A stretch of 64,000 nt of DNA from assembly GCA_050084515.1 (NCBI GenBank), contig CM114273.1, positions 15,190,001 through 15,254,000 on the forward strand. The letters are read 5' to 3'. Below the pieces are notes generated by a model. The model made no database searches. It was not told where the DNA came from and saw nothing but the letters and a program-made list of their open reading frames with translations. The DNA is from Blasia pusilla. Taxonomy: Eukaryota > Marchantiophyta > Marchantiopsida > Blasiales. Below are positions 1-12,720 of the stretch, piece after piece. The stretch's first letter is position 1. Every line of letters begins with the position of its first letter. A program made the translations under genes and the position numbers.

Positions 1-2187
1 ACCTAGTTAAAATGCATATCAAACATAGCCTTCACTTTGAGTATCACTTTCTTATAATCTCTATGGTGGCTAATTTGAAAGGAATCTTCATATTGCAAAA
101 GAACGTGTGAATGCAATTTTCAAACCTTAGAAGTAACCCATCTATAGCAATCAAATGCATTTTGCCATGGACTATTGTCCTTAAATATCTAAAAAATTCT
201 CCAAGCCCATGAAACTTGAGTCGCTAAAACTAGAAAATTGTCTAAGTTCCCGTACAAAGAGGGATAGATCAAGGCATGTAGTCATAATAGGGTGGAATTA
301 TCCAAAGAACTCTAGAATTTCATACTTCAAGTGCCTCCTAAGGGAATCAATGATATCTACTATCACAAATACAACCAACATATTGCATACTAGGCACCTT
401 GTTCATTAACACATCTAAGGTTTCTAAATTTTGATAACTTCATTGGCTCAAGATAATATAGTCTAAAACTCAAAACTCTCCTTTATTTAAGAAATAAAAG
501 CACAATAAGAGAATAAAAATCATCCCATGAAATTTTCTCATCATATCAAAATATTCTTATAGCCCACCCCTTAATCTTAGAGTAGTATAGACTCCAATTC
601 CATTCTTATGCCACAAGGGATCGTATGGAATAACCTGTAACATGTGCAATGAGTCTCAAAGAGACTCAAAACACTAGTTGAATAAATCTTCAACTACTCC
701 CACAAATAGGGAGGGGGCAATTTTAGGAGCCATCAAAGAAAATCTCTTCTATATTGTTACTTTGACTAGCACTTGACACACATTCCATTTTCCCTTTGGG
801 TGTTAAAAGAACATTTTTTAACAAAAGACGACTTCACAATATATTTTATATCATATTTTATATCCATCTATCCTATTGTTGGAGCTAGCATCTACAAGAT
901 GTTAAATTCTCTTCTCATTCCATATGTATTATGATTCACAAGCAATTTACCCATGAATGTTAAAAAAAATCTTTAAAAAGGGGAAGAGGGAAAAAAAAAG
1001 GAAAGAAAGAAGGAAATGATTTTTGTAACAAATTTCGAAACTCACAAGATTTTTTTCCCATGGGATCTTATTTTCAGCATGGGAGAGGAAGAGAGAAAGA
1101 GATTAATTTTGGAAAAGGGCATACCATAAGAAATTAAAAAAAAAAGTAGTATTTTAAAGGTATGAGAGGGAGAGATAGGGTTTAATAAGAAAGGGGAATA
1201 AAAAATTGCAAGGTTTTAGATGAATTATTTATGTACTTAATATTCTATCTAGGGAGTGAAAGCAAGAAAGGGGGGAAAAAATAAAGTACCTTCCCAATGG
1301 GTGAAAAAAAAAGGAAGTCTTAAATTTGATCAAGAGAGGGGAGGAGAGTTATGGAATAGAATTCCAATATGCAAGGAGATGGGATAGGATAGGAGAAACA
1401 TATCCATCTTCCTCCACCGCACGTCGTTCCTTCCAAAAACAAATGATGGATCAAGGAGAAGGGGAAAAGAGAAAGGGATAAATTTGGGTGGATCTTTCCT
1501 AATTTTCAATAAAAGAATGAAGAGAGATTAGATTTGATTTTCAATAAATGGGGAAAAGGAAGAAAAGGGATGATTTTTAACAAGGGAGGGCTTTCTAAGG
1601 ATTTTAAGAAAAAATTTAGGTTCCTCCATATAGAAAAAAAAGAAGGGAGATAAAAAAAAATTGGAGGGCTTCCCTCTCCAGTGAGTAGAGACTCAAAGAC
1701 GGATCACAAGTATGTATCCATTCTGAAGGAGAGAGGCAAAAAAGGAATCCATATTCATTCCCTCATCTTCGTACCTAGCTTCTCATGAGAAAATAAGATA
1801 TATGATGGGGGAAAGGAGGACGGGAAAAAGAAAGGTTAGGCACATCTAATTTCGATTCCTTAAATAATAGAAGTATGAAAAGTGTGAAGACCAAGAATGA
1901 ATGTGTTGGTAAGGAAATTGGGAAGAGGAAATCACTCTCTAATGTATATAGAGTGGAGGTATGTAAACATTATTTCCATACCTCTATAAATAGGACTCCT
2001 TCCTCTCTATCCATTTTCCTCCATCATAAACCCTCATGGTCATCATCTTAAGAAAGCTTCCAAAAACAACATGCAAAAGATGGAGGAGAAAGTTCATTTA
2101 ATTAATAAGGCGTTAATTTGGGCGACGGATTGGATATAATCTTTTTTATTCAATGAAAGACTCAGTGATCCTTAGATGCCTTAAGTG
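1..2187. other. AT-rich region without recognisable gene
   Basis: I see no coding region with recognisable motifs. The sequence is AT-rich with many purine runs (A/G-rich tracts at about 960-1900). The longest open frames are under 70 codons and look like chance. Confidence 0.6.
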
Positions 2188-2477
2188 CAAGGTTGCATGT
2201 GGACAAAGTCCGTATCCGTGGACATGTCCATGTAGGGCCCACCTTCCTCATCTTTCTCATTCCCCCCACTTGCCTTTACGTTCCATACTTTCTTGTTTCT
2301 TCCTTCCTCCACCTGCACTTCCTCACCCCTTATTTCCCCACTCGCCCTTTCCACGCCTTCCATCATGAACTATAAATTTTGGGCCCCACCTCTTGCAATC
2401 CATGTCTGAGGACATGGCGAGACTTGTCCATCCATATCAGTCATAGGGAAGGACTTGTCCGTTTTTGTGCAACCATG
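2188..2477. mobile_element. hAT-type MITE, copy 1
   Basis: A 290-bp non-coding element with inverted ends: left CAAGGTTGCATGTGGAC; the right end read in reverse complement starts CATGGTTGCAC and then GGACAAGTCC. It is flanked by an imperfect 8-bp duplication, CTTAAGTG (2180-2187) and CTAACGTG (2478-2485). The CA(A/T)GG terminus and 8-bp duplication fit a hAT-derived MITE. A related copy in opposite orientation lies at 59839-60077. Short open frames inside it are chance. Confidence 0.6.
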
Positions 2478-2485
2478 CTAACGTG

Positions 2486-5321
2486 CACCAGTACGTTTAG
2501 AGCAAAGGTTAAGAAGACAAAATACACTTGTGGAAGGTTGGAACTCATTACTATCATCAAATTCACATAACAAGCACATAATCTAAAGATTTGAGTTCTC
2601 TTCACATTTCCAATTTTTTTTAAATACAAATGATAGCAATCGATTGAACTTGATTTTCTATGAATAAGATAGAATAATCAAATGATTTTATCACTTTATC
2701 TCATTCTATGTATTTTGTAAGCACTTGACATCCATTTATAAACCTATTTTCCAACTTTGAATATAAGGTTGCGTTTACATAACAAGTTTGGTAGTAATAT
2801 ATAATAATTTTTATGCACTAGAAATTATGTTTTTGCAATATATATCATGATATCTAAGATTTTATAGAAACTTTGTAGTATTTTTTGTTGTCTAGTAAGA
2901 TTTCTCTTACAATATAATTTTTTTTAGTTTGTTTTCTACCATGGCGAACAAATAAAAGGAAAATTATCAATATGTAAACTAGATCCTTTCCATATCTAAC
3001 ACCAGTGAGGGTAAGTATGCGTATGCAATGCATGATTTTTAAAAATCCCAACCTTCTTGCATAAAACTTCCTTAATTTTTGTTATTCGTCTCTTCATTTG
3101 AGTGTCCCATCTCCATCTATTCATTTAAATAAATAAATAAAATTTAAACCTCCCATCCTTCATCCTTAATTGTAGAAAAAGTAAACCTCAACTCCTTCAT
3201 TGTCCTTGTTTCATCCTAAATCAACCCCTTCAACCTAAATAAATTAGCTTCCCCCCATATCCATTAATCCCCTTCTTAGTCTCTAATTTGTAAATCTTAT
3301 TTTTTAGTTTGAAATTTTTTAAATCCCTTCCACCCTTCAAAATCCCGACTATATCCTACTCAAAATCCCCCAATCTCCTTCTTTTTAAGAGGCAAGGCCC
3401 TCTTCTCTTCCTTCTTATATCCTCTCCTAATATTTTACATTTCTTCTGGTTATGCATGGATTTTCCAATATAATCATATCATCATTTAATTTTATCTTTG
3501 AGGATTTAGTTTAAAGTCATTGATATGTATCTATCTATGAGCTCAACATTACAAAGGGACGCCTCTTTTAGTAGAATAGATAAGTAAATAATCAGGAATG
3601 AGGATCATGCCCGTGCCCATAAAATATATTAACCATATATTCTTAATATGTCCAAGTTCCCAACGATATGAAAGTTATGGGTTTGAGCAGTTTAAGCCCT
3701 TCACTTTCATATCACATATGTAAAAACTACTAACTCTACAAAGTTTACATTCCTCTTTTTTAACCAAATTTATTCCCATGCTACCATGGTTGTTATGTAG
3801 TCAACTTGTGTTGAACATAACCCACTCCGACTTCGAAATTTACTCTTTGAGAAAGCTAAAATCATGTACATGAAGAATCTTCACCATGTTTGCATGATGA
3901 GCAGCATCATTCATGAATTTCTTCTACATATCCCTTGGTTACTAACCTAACATTCTATCTACCGACATTTCCATCTAAATTGCACTTCACCATGAGCACC
4001 CATGTACATCTAATCGCCTTCTTGCCTCATAGAAAGTCAACCAACTCACAAGTTTAATGCTTCTCTAAGGCTTTGAGCTTTTCCTTTGTAGCTTCCAATC
4101 TAGATTTTGAATTTACTCTTTAAGATTTCCTAGCTCAAACACATAAAGATTCTTCATCATGATGCATGGTGAACATCTAAGAAATCATAATGCACAAATC
4201 TCTACATAGAATGCCTTATCGTCTATGATGCTCTTCATATAGAAGTCAAATAAGGACTAGACTCCTAACATTCATTTCCTCCTAGAATATATAATTCATA
4301 GACTATTTCATGTATTTCATGTGAAAGTATACTTAATGGAATCACTGTTGGTCTTCACCTTCCAAACTATTAACTCCCAAACTTGTGAGATTTTTTTCAC
4401 CTCTCTTAGTCCTCTTTCTTTTTTGGATGATGCTCCTTGAACATACAATCTTCAATTTTGAATTGGTTGACGATACTAGGGATGAGAGGTGCATGTTTTT
4501 CATTTTCCATATTTGTGACTAACTTTATGTCTAGTTTGTGAGACAATATGTGCGACTTTGCTTTGTGCGAGCCATTTTTTAGTCCAATGCAAGTCAACTC
4601 TAGTTTGCGAATATTTTGGAATTTGTGATTCAATTACGAGTAAGTACCGAGTCCTACGCATTTGCAAGTCTTGAGAGACGCAAAAGACTCTTAAATACCT
4701 CACATTGAGATTTGCAAGGATGCCTTGCAAATTTTGAGCACTAGACAACAAGAATAAGTTGCATAGCAGTCACAAACGGTGAAACCTTGCAATTGACCAT
4801 AACTTCCCCTTTTGCCTCCCAACCACTCTATTTTTTTATCCCAACTTTTTGAGATTCGGCTCTTCAATTGGCAACTATGTTCTTTCACTAGTAGAGCTAA
4901 ATCTAGAATTTCCTTGGGTAGGAAAAATTGCAAGTTTAGAAAACCACTTCTTGACTCGCTCTTTTGTATTTTTTTTAACCAATTTTTAATTACGTAGACT
5001 TCCAATGACCTAAAAATTACACTCACAAAGCTGAAAAAAATTTAGGGCCATTTACTATGCAAGTCGTTAATGAGTATCTTGCGATCATTTTACGACTAAA
5101 CTATGATTGATTTTGAGACAACAATTGTGGGTGCAAGACTCGCAAAGTTATGAGTCTAGGTGGCTGTAATGAAATTATAATGCAAATTACAACCTATCTA
5201 CAAATCGATTAGTTTCATTATGGATGCTAACAATCTAAATTGAATCTAGTTTCTCATACTATCATTTCATTTCATCAAACCTCATATTTGATGACTGAAT
5301 AAGAGAGATTAATCCCTATAT
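2486..5321. other. AT-rich intergenic region
   Basis: No gene recognised. A minus-strand open frame of 108 codons at 4700-5026 and neighbouring frames (4406-4751) match no family I know. The area 4480-5170 repeats short phrases built on TTGCAAG/TGCGA, so an eroded repeat is possible but I cannot name it. Confidence 0.5.
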
Positions 5322-5630
5322 TGTGGAAAACTGCTAAACAAGCATAATTGGTGGAAAACGGCTCACATACACACACACCACTATGGAGAACGAAATTTTC
5401 AATGAGAGAATGAGTGAAGGCTGATCCTCTTCTCAATTATATAGGATATGTACAAGCAACCATAACCCTACCCTTAACCATAGTCTCGAGTTAGACCAAC
5501 TGTGATTAACTAACCCTAGTTAAGATAATCGTGCTTAATTGACTAACCAAGATTAAGCTTCCCTACTTCGTGTGAGTAACAAATGTAGCAGTTCAGGTGT
5601 CTCATGAGCTTGACTGTAACTCTATCTTCA
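5322..5630 (-). repeat. 3' LTR of the copia element
   Basis: This 309-bp segment is nearly the same as 32111-32417. On the plus strand both begin TGTGGAAAACTGC and end ATCTTCA, the usual TG...CA ends. Because the copia genes run on the minus strand, this is the 3' LTR. The flank at 5317-5321 (TATAT) and the flank after the other LTR (ATATATAT) are compatible with a target duplication but too simple to prove it. The purine-rich stretch beside 5631 on the minus strand is the likely polypurine tract. Confidence 0.85.
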
Positions 5631-5639
5631 ATACTCCAC

Positions 5640-6082
5640 CTCAAGCTCATATCGATATCTCTAACGCCTAAATCCTTTCTAAACATCTCAAACTTATCTC
5701 TGGACAATGCCTTTGTAAAGATGTCAGCAATTTGCTGATCTATACCTATATACACAAGATCAATTTCTCCTGCAAGTACTTTCTCTCTGATAAAATGATA
5801 GTGCATCTCAACATGCTTTGTACGAGCATGAAACACACGGTTATTAGTAAGCGTGATGCTACTAATATTGTCTCCATATATTACACTAAGTCCTAAGTTA
5901 CTAACATCAATCTCAACAAGTAATCGATGAAGCCACACCGCCTCACATGTTGCATTGGTTGCTCCTCTGTACTCATCCTCTGTTGAAGTTAAAGCAACTG
6001 TAGGTTGCTTCTTTGAAGCGCAACTTATAGTTGCGCTTCCCAAAGTAAATGAATAACCAGATGTGGAGTGTCGATTAGACAC
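5640..6082 (-). pseudogene. copia RNase H remnant
   Basis: The minus-strand frame reads STSGYSFTLGSATISCASKKQ-like text followed by LTSTEDEYRGATNA and IADIFTKAL, the conserved blocks of Ty1/copia RNase H (family consensus has STEAEY). It degrades the RNA strand of the RNA/DNA hybrid during reverse transcription. The frame continues about 90 bases into the 3' LTR, as copia frames often do. The N-terminal part of the domain is missing because 6.09-6.72 kb is foreign or rearranged. Confidence 0.8.
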
Positions 6083-6089
6083 GCTGTCG

Positions 6090-6725
6090 TATCGAGAGCC
6101 TTTCTTCGAGTAAGGGCGGGCCTTCTAGCTGCGAGAGACGTGGTCGATGCAAGGTGAACTCTCTAAGAAGTTCTCCTTTTTCAATACAAAATTATTATGT
6201 ATACTCTCCATTCTATCACGACATGTATCACAAATGGAAGTGTCGAGGCGATCACTTCTTCGTAACATCAGACCCCAAGATTCCTAACTATAAAATCCCT
6301 ATAAACTACTTTACGCTTGTACATGAGGAAGATAACACAACTAGTGTTAAATCCTACTTGAGCAGGCCTATTGAAATCCATGGATCACTATATAAGGACA
6401 TACAAAGTATAATCCCATGTCCTTCCATATGTGACGATAGGAAGAATCACCCGAATTGGAGATTGCATAACTTGGTTCATGACCGCCTCCCCAAAGTGAT
6501 AAACTAAATAGCGAGTGAATCAGTGCCTATCTATAAAGAGTACCTTCATATGGTAAGGATTGAGGAAAGGAAAGTCGGGCACAACTCGTGCTCCACCCCT
6601 ATCCATGCTTGACAGACATTCTCTACTCTTCTCAAGAATGGGCTTTGGCGGAATTATTCTCCCAAGAGGGGTAATCCACTCTCATTGGGAAAATAACAAG
6701 CCAAGATATTCACTATTTTGAAAGC
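6090..6725. other. Non-copia patch with a 117-codon plus-strand frame
   Basis: Copia RT text (minus strand) stops at about 6725 after a block reading YALHML, and copia RNase H resumes at 6082. The roughly 630 bases between them do not encode the expected RT-RNase H connection on the minus strand. A plus-strand open frame runs 6154-6507 (begins MNSLRSSPF, contains HKWKCRGDHFF and HNLVHDRLPKV). I do not recognise it. It could be captured genomic or organellar filler DNA, or part of another element. Confidence 0.4.
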
Positions 6726-7617
6726 ATATGAAGAGCATATTGTCGTTGTAGTAACCACATGCTCTCTCCAACCTTGATAAACTCAATACCAAGGAAGTAC
6801 TTGAGTTCTCCCAAGTCCTTCATATCAAATTCTGCTTATAACTTAAGCTTGACTTGTTGTACCATTTCTTCAATACTCCTAGTAATCAAGAGATCGTCAA
6901 CATACAACACAATGAGAATTATATAATCTTGTCCTCTCAAGACATATAACGAGCAGTCAGAATCACATACCCTAAAACCCAACTCTTGGAGGACGTATGT
7001 AATCTTGCCATACCAAACTCTTGGAGCTTGTTTGAGCCCGTATAGAGCTTTCTCCAACCTGCATATGCGAAATGGAAACTTAGGATGCTCATATCCATGT
7101 GGTTGAGTTATATATGCCTCCTCCTATAGATCTCCATTCAAGAAGGCATTCTTGACGTCCATGTGATGTAATCTCTACTTCTTACTAACTGCAATTGCAA
7201 CCACTGTTCTCGTAGTCGCCATCTTTCCAACAGGGCTAAATGTTTCCTCATAGTCGATACCATATTGTTGTGCATAGCCTTTAGCCACCAATCTCGCTTT
7301 GTATCTGTCAATTGTACCATCTTGATTGCGCTTGATTTTTTAAACCCATTTGCAACCAATAGCTTCCTTTTCGGAAGATATATCAACCAGCTCCCACATT
7401 GGTTGATATCTTAATGCAGCAAGCTCTTCCTCCATAGCTTCAATCCATTCGACTTTACTCGCAACTTCTTCAAAACAACTCGGTTCCGCTCTTGAAGGAT
7501 AGTCATCATATATGCATGATGTGTTGTAAGGAAACCTTCATTTATGAATCTATGAATTGGATGTGTAACTCTACTTGATCTACGAAGTTTTTGTTCATAG
7601 GTAGATGCCTCTGACAC
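6726..7617 (-). pseudogene. copia reverse transcriptase remnant
   Basis: Read on the minus strand across frameshifts, this segment gives [20 protein letters not shown], then MDVKNAFLNGDL, then ALYGLKQAPRVWY, and the catalytic box LYVDDLL (near 6900). This is the Ty1/copia RT domain (RVT_2) in its usual order. At least two frame changes and several stops (for example before KIKRNQDG and after NGDL) break it. It lies downstream of the integrase, the order that separates copia from gypsy. Confidence 0.85.
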
Positions 7618-8066
7618 GTGACTCGAGCTCTGACTAGTGTCAATAGACTAAATATATACTCTTTCCGTCCATGGACTCACAGATTTAACTGATGAATCTA
7701 GGACCTCTCCTAATCCTAAACTAGTATTTGGGGAAGTTGAAGACAATGTCTGTTGGTTTACAGTCATATTCTCCTCCTCAACAGACAAGTTTAGAGGTAG
7801 AATAGGCTAACATGGAGCATACCATGACTTTAGCTCATCAAAGACAACATCCGGACTAATTATAAGTTGCCTAGAGGATAGAATAAAGCACTTATACCCC
7901 TTAGTTCTATCAGCATAGCCAATGAAGATACATCTTTCAGACTTGGGGTCTCATTTCTGACGTCTCTCAGAAGAAACATGAGCATAACAAATACAAAAAA
8001 TACTTTCAAGAAGGAAAAATCAGGTTTACTTCTTGTGAAGATTTCGAATGAAGTTTTATCATGAAC
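7618..8066 (-). pseudogene. Eroded copia integrase C-terminus/linker
   Basis: This connects the integrase core and the RT on the minus strand. Stops in every frame; short conserved scraps (for example text around 7850-7990 resembling the copia integrase-to-RT linker) can be followed but no domain is intact. Confidence 0.5.
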
Positions 8067-8723
8067 TCATGATGTTGGAGTTCGGTTGATTAAGAAGACT
8101 GCATATGCTACAACCTCTGCCCAATACACCTTAGGCATGTTCTTCTCATTCAGAATAGCTCGTGCCGCTTCAACAATATGTCGATTCTTCCTCTCAGCCA
8201 CTCCATTTTGTTGTGGAGTGTAACGGCAAGTCACTTGAAGTAAATTTTGACGTAAATAGTCATCAAACTTTGTTGAAACATACTCTCCTCCTCCACCACG
8301 ACACAATTTCAGAATGTGTTGTCCAATTTGCTTCTCTACTAGAACTCTGAATGTTTGGAACATTGAGAATACCTCTAACTTGGCTTTCCGAAAGTATATC
8401 CATATATACCTAGAGAATTCATTAATAAATGAAACAAAGTACTGGCAACCACTAAGGCTATGTTGTGATGTTGTCCACACATCACTGTGGATCAACTCCA
8501 ATATCTTGGATGCTCTTCTACCCTGCTTTGGAAAAAGAAATCTAGCTTGTTTTCCAAATTGGCAAGCAGGACATACCTCTAACGTAGTAGGACTCGCTAA
8601 TTTAGGGAGTCCTATTACTATATTAGATGATAAAAGACTCTGTAATCTTTGAAGATTCATATGTCCAATTCTTTTATGCCACACATTTAGATCTATGATT
8701 TGTTGGCCGGTTTGACCATACAT
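8067..8723 (-). pseudogene. copia GAG-pre-integrase and integrase core
   Basis: A 218-codon open stretch. The N-terminus has WHKRIGHMN and CPACQFGKQ, the zinc-binding GAG-pre-integrase pattern (H, H, C, C). The core follows: ELIHSDVW holds the first catalytic Asp, and PQQNGVAERKNRHI holds the catalytic Glu. The second catalytic Asp, normally in a DNGGEY-like block, is gone: here the text is GGGGEYVS. The enzyme would therefore be inactive even if expressed. It inserts copia cDNA into the genome in live relatives. Confidence 0.85.
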
Positions 8724-8846
8724 TGTTGTTTGAATCTATGGCATGGAAACATCTAATTTGAACATTCTGCCAGATCTAGTTCCTTTGGCTATCGTAGTCT
8801 GGTCATCCATTGTTTCAATGAAACAACCATCTGCGTTAAACTTCAC

Positions 8847-9203
8847 TTAATAACCCTGTTCTACTATTTGTCCTACAGAGATAAGATTTCTTGCAATGGT
8901 AGGAACATAGAGAATATTTCCAAGAGCACAAAGACCATCTGATGCTATTGGAACTTTACCGGTATGCGTGATATGATGTTGAGTGTAATCTCCTATGAGC
9001 ATAATTGCAAGATCTTTCACCAGCTCCAAACTACTGAACCATTTAGCTTGTGAGATCATGTAATTTGATGCAACAGAGTCAATGTACCAATCTGTTGTCG
9101 AGTCTTTCTTGACCATTGATCCCATATGATGAGTCATGACCAAGAGATGCTCCGTTTGTGAATGCTGTTGTTCTTGGTACTGCGCTTGGTGTTGTTGCTC
9201 CAC
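8847..9203 (-). pseudogene. copia aspartic protease remnant
   Basis: The minus-strand frame starts in a Gln-rich stretch and reads WYIDSVASNYM, the copia protease active-site block, which is D-S-G-A in working enzymes; here Gly has become Val. NILYVPTIARNLISVGQ follows, the typical block ahead of the GAG-pre-integrase domain. The Gln-rich N-terminus is cut at about 9216 by the gypsy insertion; the preceding gag zinc knuckle is on the far side at about 30740-30785. Confidence 0.85.
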
Positions 9204-10275
9204 ATAGTTTTGTTGTTGTAAGGCTCATGTGTCAAGACTGTTAGGGTAGATCCGTCGGATCTAGCAGAGCGTCTTCACGAGTAGTGGAGGACAGACCCAA
9301 GAGGTCGAGAATGACCAATTGAGGCCCCAGCAAACCTGAGAGAGCAGGTTTCCCCTTCGTTTCAGCTCATTTGGAGCCATATAGAGAAACTTACTATTTT
9401 AGGTAAGTTTCCATGTTGGTGATAGTTGACTTTATATTTTTAGTAAGTGGACCTTGACCTCCTACATCAGGTCAAGAGCCAAGGAGGTGACTTGGGAGCA
9501 TAGGTTACCATAGAGAGAGCTTGGGAGAGGGGAAGGGTATACCTCAAGGAGAGAGAGCTTAAGAGCTCATTCTCTCTTTGTTGAACCTCTTGGCATGAGG
9601 CGGCGGAGCTATGATCCCTTGCCTTGTGAGTATAACCCAAGCCTCTCATTAGGAGAGTGGGTTTGGTTTGACATGAGAGAGAGTGCACACTTTTGAGAGC
9701 TATGGTGTGAGATGGTGTAGAGAGAGATTGGATCGTATTTTACAAAGAGAGAATATGGGAGAGCTACAATGTGGGAGCTTGCTGGAGTTTCGCTGTGTTT
9801 GCAGGTAAGGGACCGTGTTCCCTGCTTCATGACTCATGGGAGTGCTCACAGGAGCAAGAGTCATTCAGTTTGTTGTTTTCCTTTACCGTTTTTTCGTACG
9901 GGAGAATGGCGCGCGGAAGCACTGCCCAAATGTTGGTACAATTTGAGTGTGTGGGCGGATTATCCACGCCGGTGCTCTCGCGAGCACCATGTAGCTTTCT
10001 GATCTGTCTTTTCACAAGTTTTAGATTTTCGTTGGGAGAAATCAGCGTGGAAGCGCTGCCGAATGTTTGGTAGAAGAAAGAGACGTTGGGGTTTATGAAA
10101 GTCCCCATCAGTTTTTATAGGATTTTGTTATTCAAAATATTTTTTGATGCCATCGTAGATCTTGAAGTTGTGCACATTGTGCAACAAATGGTGCACAATT
10201 TGGAGCTGCGAGCAGAAAGTTATGGCCAATTTTGTAAACTTCCAATTTTCGGGTAAAAATCAAAACTCTAAAGCA

Positions 10276-10318
10276 GGGTTGACGGCCTGGCCGTTACCGT
10301 CGGCCAGGCCGTCAACCC
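10276..10318. repeat. Perfect 18-bp-arm hairpin
   Basis: GGGTTGACGGCCTGGCCG (10276-10293) is followed by a 7-nt loop TTACCGT and then its exact reverse complement (10301-10318). It sits in the gypsy leader and overlaps the start of the tandem repeat. Confidence 0.85.
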
Positions 10319-10430
10319 GTCACCAGAATGTCAACCCGTCACTAGGACGTCAACCCGTCGCCAGGACGTCAACCCTTCACGGTGCCCTTCAACCCATCAG
10401 CTGGCCCATTACCCGTCAAGCTGCCGTCGA
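10311..10430 (+). repeat. About 19-bp tandem repeat based on GTCAACCCGTC
   Basis: Five to six diverging units, each starting (G)TCAACCCGTC or a variant and followed by about 8 variable bases (ACCAGAAT, ACTAGGAC, GCCAGGAC and so on). It forms part of the non-coding leader of the gypsy element. Confidence 0.75.
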
Positions 10431-11040
10431 TCGACTGGAGTACTATTCTAGACGACGTGTGACCCAGTGATTTATGGGGTCCGAGTTTTCTAGCCGCATT
10501 ATTATGTTTTGAGTTGGTAGCCGCTCCACGAAGATCGAGGACCGTGACGTGACGCCCGTAGCCGCAACCGATTGCCGCGCCGTGCAGCTCATGGCCGCAC
10601 CACACCGTCTCGATCGCGGAGCCGCACCGTCATAGTGGAGTAGATTGTGTTTTGCTGGTTTGAGGAGTTTGGCTTCACGACTGAGTTGGGGTCGAGGTTT
10701 GCAGTTTTTGCGGAGCGATTCAAAATTTATTGAGGTTACCCATTCTAGTCCTTTATCGTGCACGCGTGAGGGATTCTTGGATTTGGGTTGCTGATCTGGG
10801 GATATTGGTTTGTGTGGATGCTGAGAGCATCATTTATGTATGTGGTTTAGGGGACATAGACCTGTGTGGGATGTCCGGAGCTGAGGGTAGGTTTTTGATG
10901 AGATGATAGCTTGGTCGATTTGCCGCACCAGGCCGTTTGTTGCCGCTCGTTACACGACTCGGGGAGGGAGAGTGTAGATCAAGTGCCGCATGTTTGGGAT
11001 GAGTGATTGAGGGATTACTCACGAGGTTGAGACTGATCAA

Positions 11041-12720
11041 GTGAGAGGGGCACGAGGGGCACAAGGGTCATCACGGCGTCCGTTCGAGACTTTGAGAAGC
11101 GAGGTGGTGAACCCAAGAGTAGCTCTAGAGGTTTTACGCAGAGTGGCGCGAGGTTCCGAGGGTCTCCACGTGAGGGACCACCTCGACCTCCTTCTGTGTC
11201 ATCGTCAGACAAGGGGGAGGGTGTAGAGGAGTTTATGAGCACATCGCCACACATTGTGAGTGGTCCTACCAGTTGGGCGTACGAGATGGACGACCAGGAT
11301 AGAGGACCGCGTAGGTTTTCAGATGCAGTAGGCACGATTGAGTTGCACGATGTCATAGCAGAGTTTAGGAGTTGGTGCGACTCCCAACGGGCCAGGAACT
11401 CTAGAGAGTTCAACCCGTTTACAACATAGAACGGTATGTTCCAGCATTTAGAGGGGGCGCCCATAGACGATTACCATGAGTTCTCTCAAAGATATGCACG
11501 TGAGATCGAGGCGTGGGGGCTCTACTATGACCCACATTATGTGTCATGGACGGAGCCGTTCCCATATGAGGAGGAGGAGTTAGGAGAGGCTACTTCCTCT
11601 TCCACTAGTGACGAGGGGTCACTCGCACGGGAGCAGTTGCACCGTCTAGTCGGGTTCGTCCCAGGTTCAACCTTGTGGTTGAGTTCTTTGTTGAGTTGAG
11701 GACGAGCTACCAGGGGGTACGGACGAAGAAGTTGCAGAGCATCCACGACTTCCAGAGGCGCCTGGGTGAGAGTTTGCGTGAGGCTTACACTCGCTTGCGC
11801 CAGTTGATCAACGTCACTCAGGGGGTGACAGAGGCTCAGGCTATCCAGTCATGGTACGCGATGCTGGACCGGACCCTGCGGACACGGGTGCAGGAGGGGG
11901 TGCTTCTTATGAACACCTCCCCTACGTTGAGAGATGTTTTTAGGACGGCCGAGATTATTGAGCGCAACATGGCGGAGGAGAGCGTAGCCACCATGGGTTC
12001 TGGGCGAGAGCAGTCACGATTGTCTACACCACCTGAGCAGCAACGTGGACTCCGAGATAGGTCGACTAAGGCACCACGAGCTCAGGGAGGATACCGTGAG
12101 GCCGTGCCACAGAGACGTGCGCCTTCATATGCGGCTCAGCAGTAGCCGCCTACTATTACTTGTTGGTCATGCAGTGGAGCCCATCATCAGCGCAATTGCA
12201 CTCGTCAAGGTCATGGACGTGTGCCTCAGCATGGAGGAGGAGATGGTGCTGCACCAGCAGGTTATCAATGTGACTATTGTCAGAGGTATGGTCATACATG
12301 CACCAGGTGTTTCAGCTTACATCATGAGTTACGTCCAGACCGAGGGCCAGAGAGGGCACCAGAGCGAGTAGCCGGTCCGGGTGGGCTAGAGATCGTGCAC
12401 AAGATGGTCCCGTTAGGGGACGAGGAGCTGAAGTTGCCCGACAAGGTGGTGGAGCCGCCCGTGGAGGAGGTAGAGTACCACCACCTAGACGCGCCGAGGG
12501 AGACGCCGGACGTGAGGCTGGGATGGCTACTCAGATACTGCAGCTACAGGAGCATATTTCCGCTATGGCATTGAGGTTACCCGATGCCGGATCCGTGGCA
12601 TCGACATCATATGGAGTAGCCAGAGATCTCGAGGATCCTGGTTGGATGTGCAGGGTTGCCCAGATGGAGGCCGCCGTAGTTGTGACGCGTGGAGCAGCCG
12701 CAGAGTTGGATCCACAATGA
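11041..12720 (+). pseudogene. gypsy gag (capsid/nucleocapsid) remnant
   Basis: Read across frame changes near 11690 and 12145. The capsid-like part contains FQHLEGAPIDDYHEF, LRTSYQGVRT and FQRRLGESLREAYTRL, matching plant gypsy gag (retrotrans_gag) text. Two zinc knuckles follow: CWSCSGAHHQRNC (from 12161) and CDYCQRYGHTCTRC (12269-12310, a perfect C-x2-C-x4-H-x4-C). The product packages element RNA in live relatives. The start codon is not certain; the open text begins upstream of 11196. An in-frame TAG at about 11427 sits where Trp is plausible. A charged, low-complexity tail runs to 12720. Confidence 0.75.

Larger units (their letters stand above)
9217..11040 (+). other. 5' non-coding leader of the gypsy element
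   Basis: About 1.8 kb without a convincing coding frame between the copia break and gag. It holds GA-rich stretches (9480-9760), a strong hairpin (10276-10318) and a short tandem repeat (10311-10430). An LTR plus leader would be expected here, but the first several hundred bases do not resemble the 3' tail at 30319-30718. Confidence 0.5.

Noticed and set aside
5317-5321. TATAT/ATATA as proven target duplication of the copia element
   Set aside because: Simple sequence and offset by one base; not good evidence.
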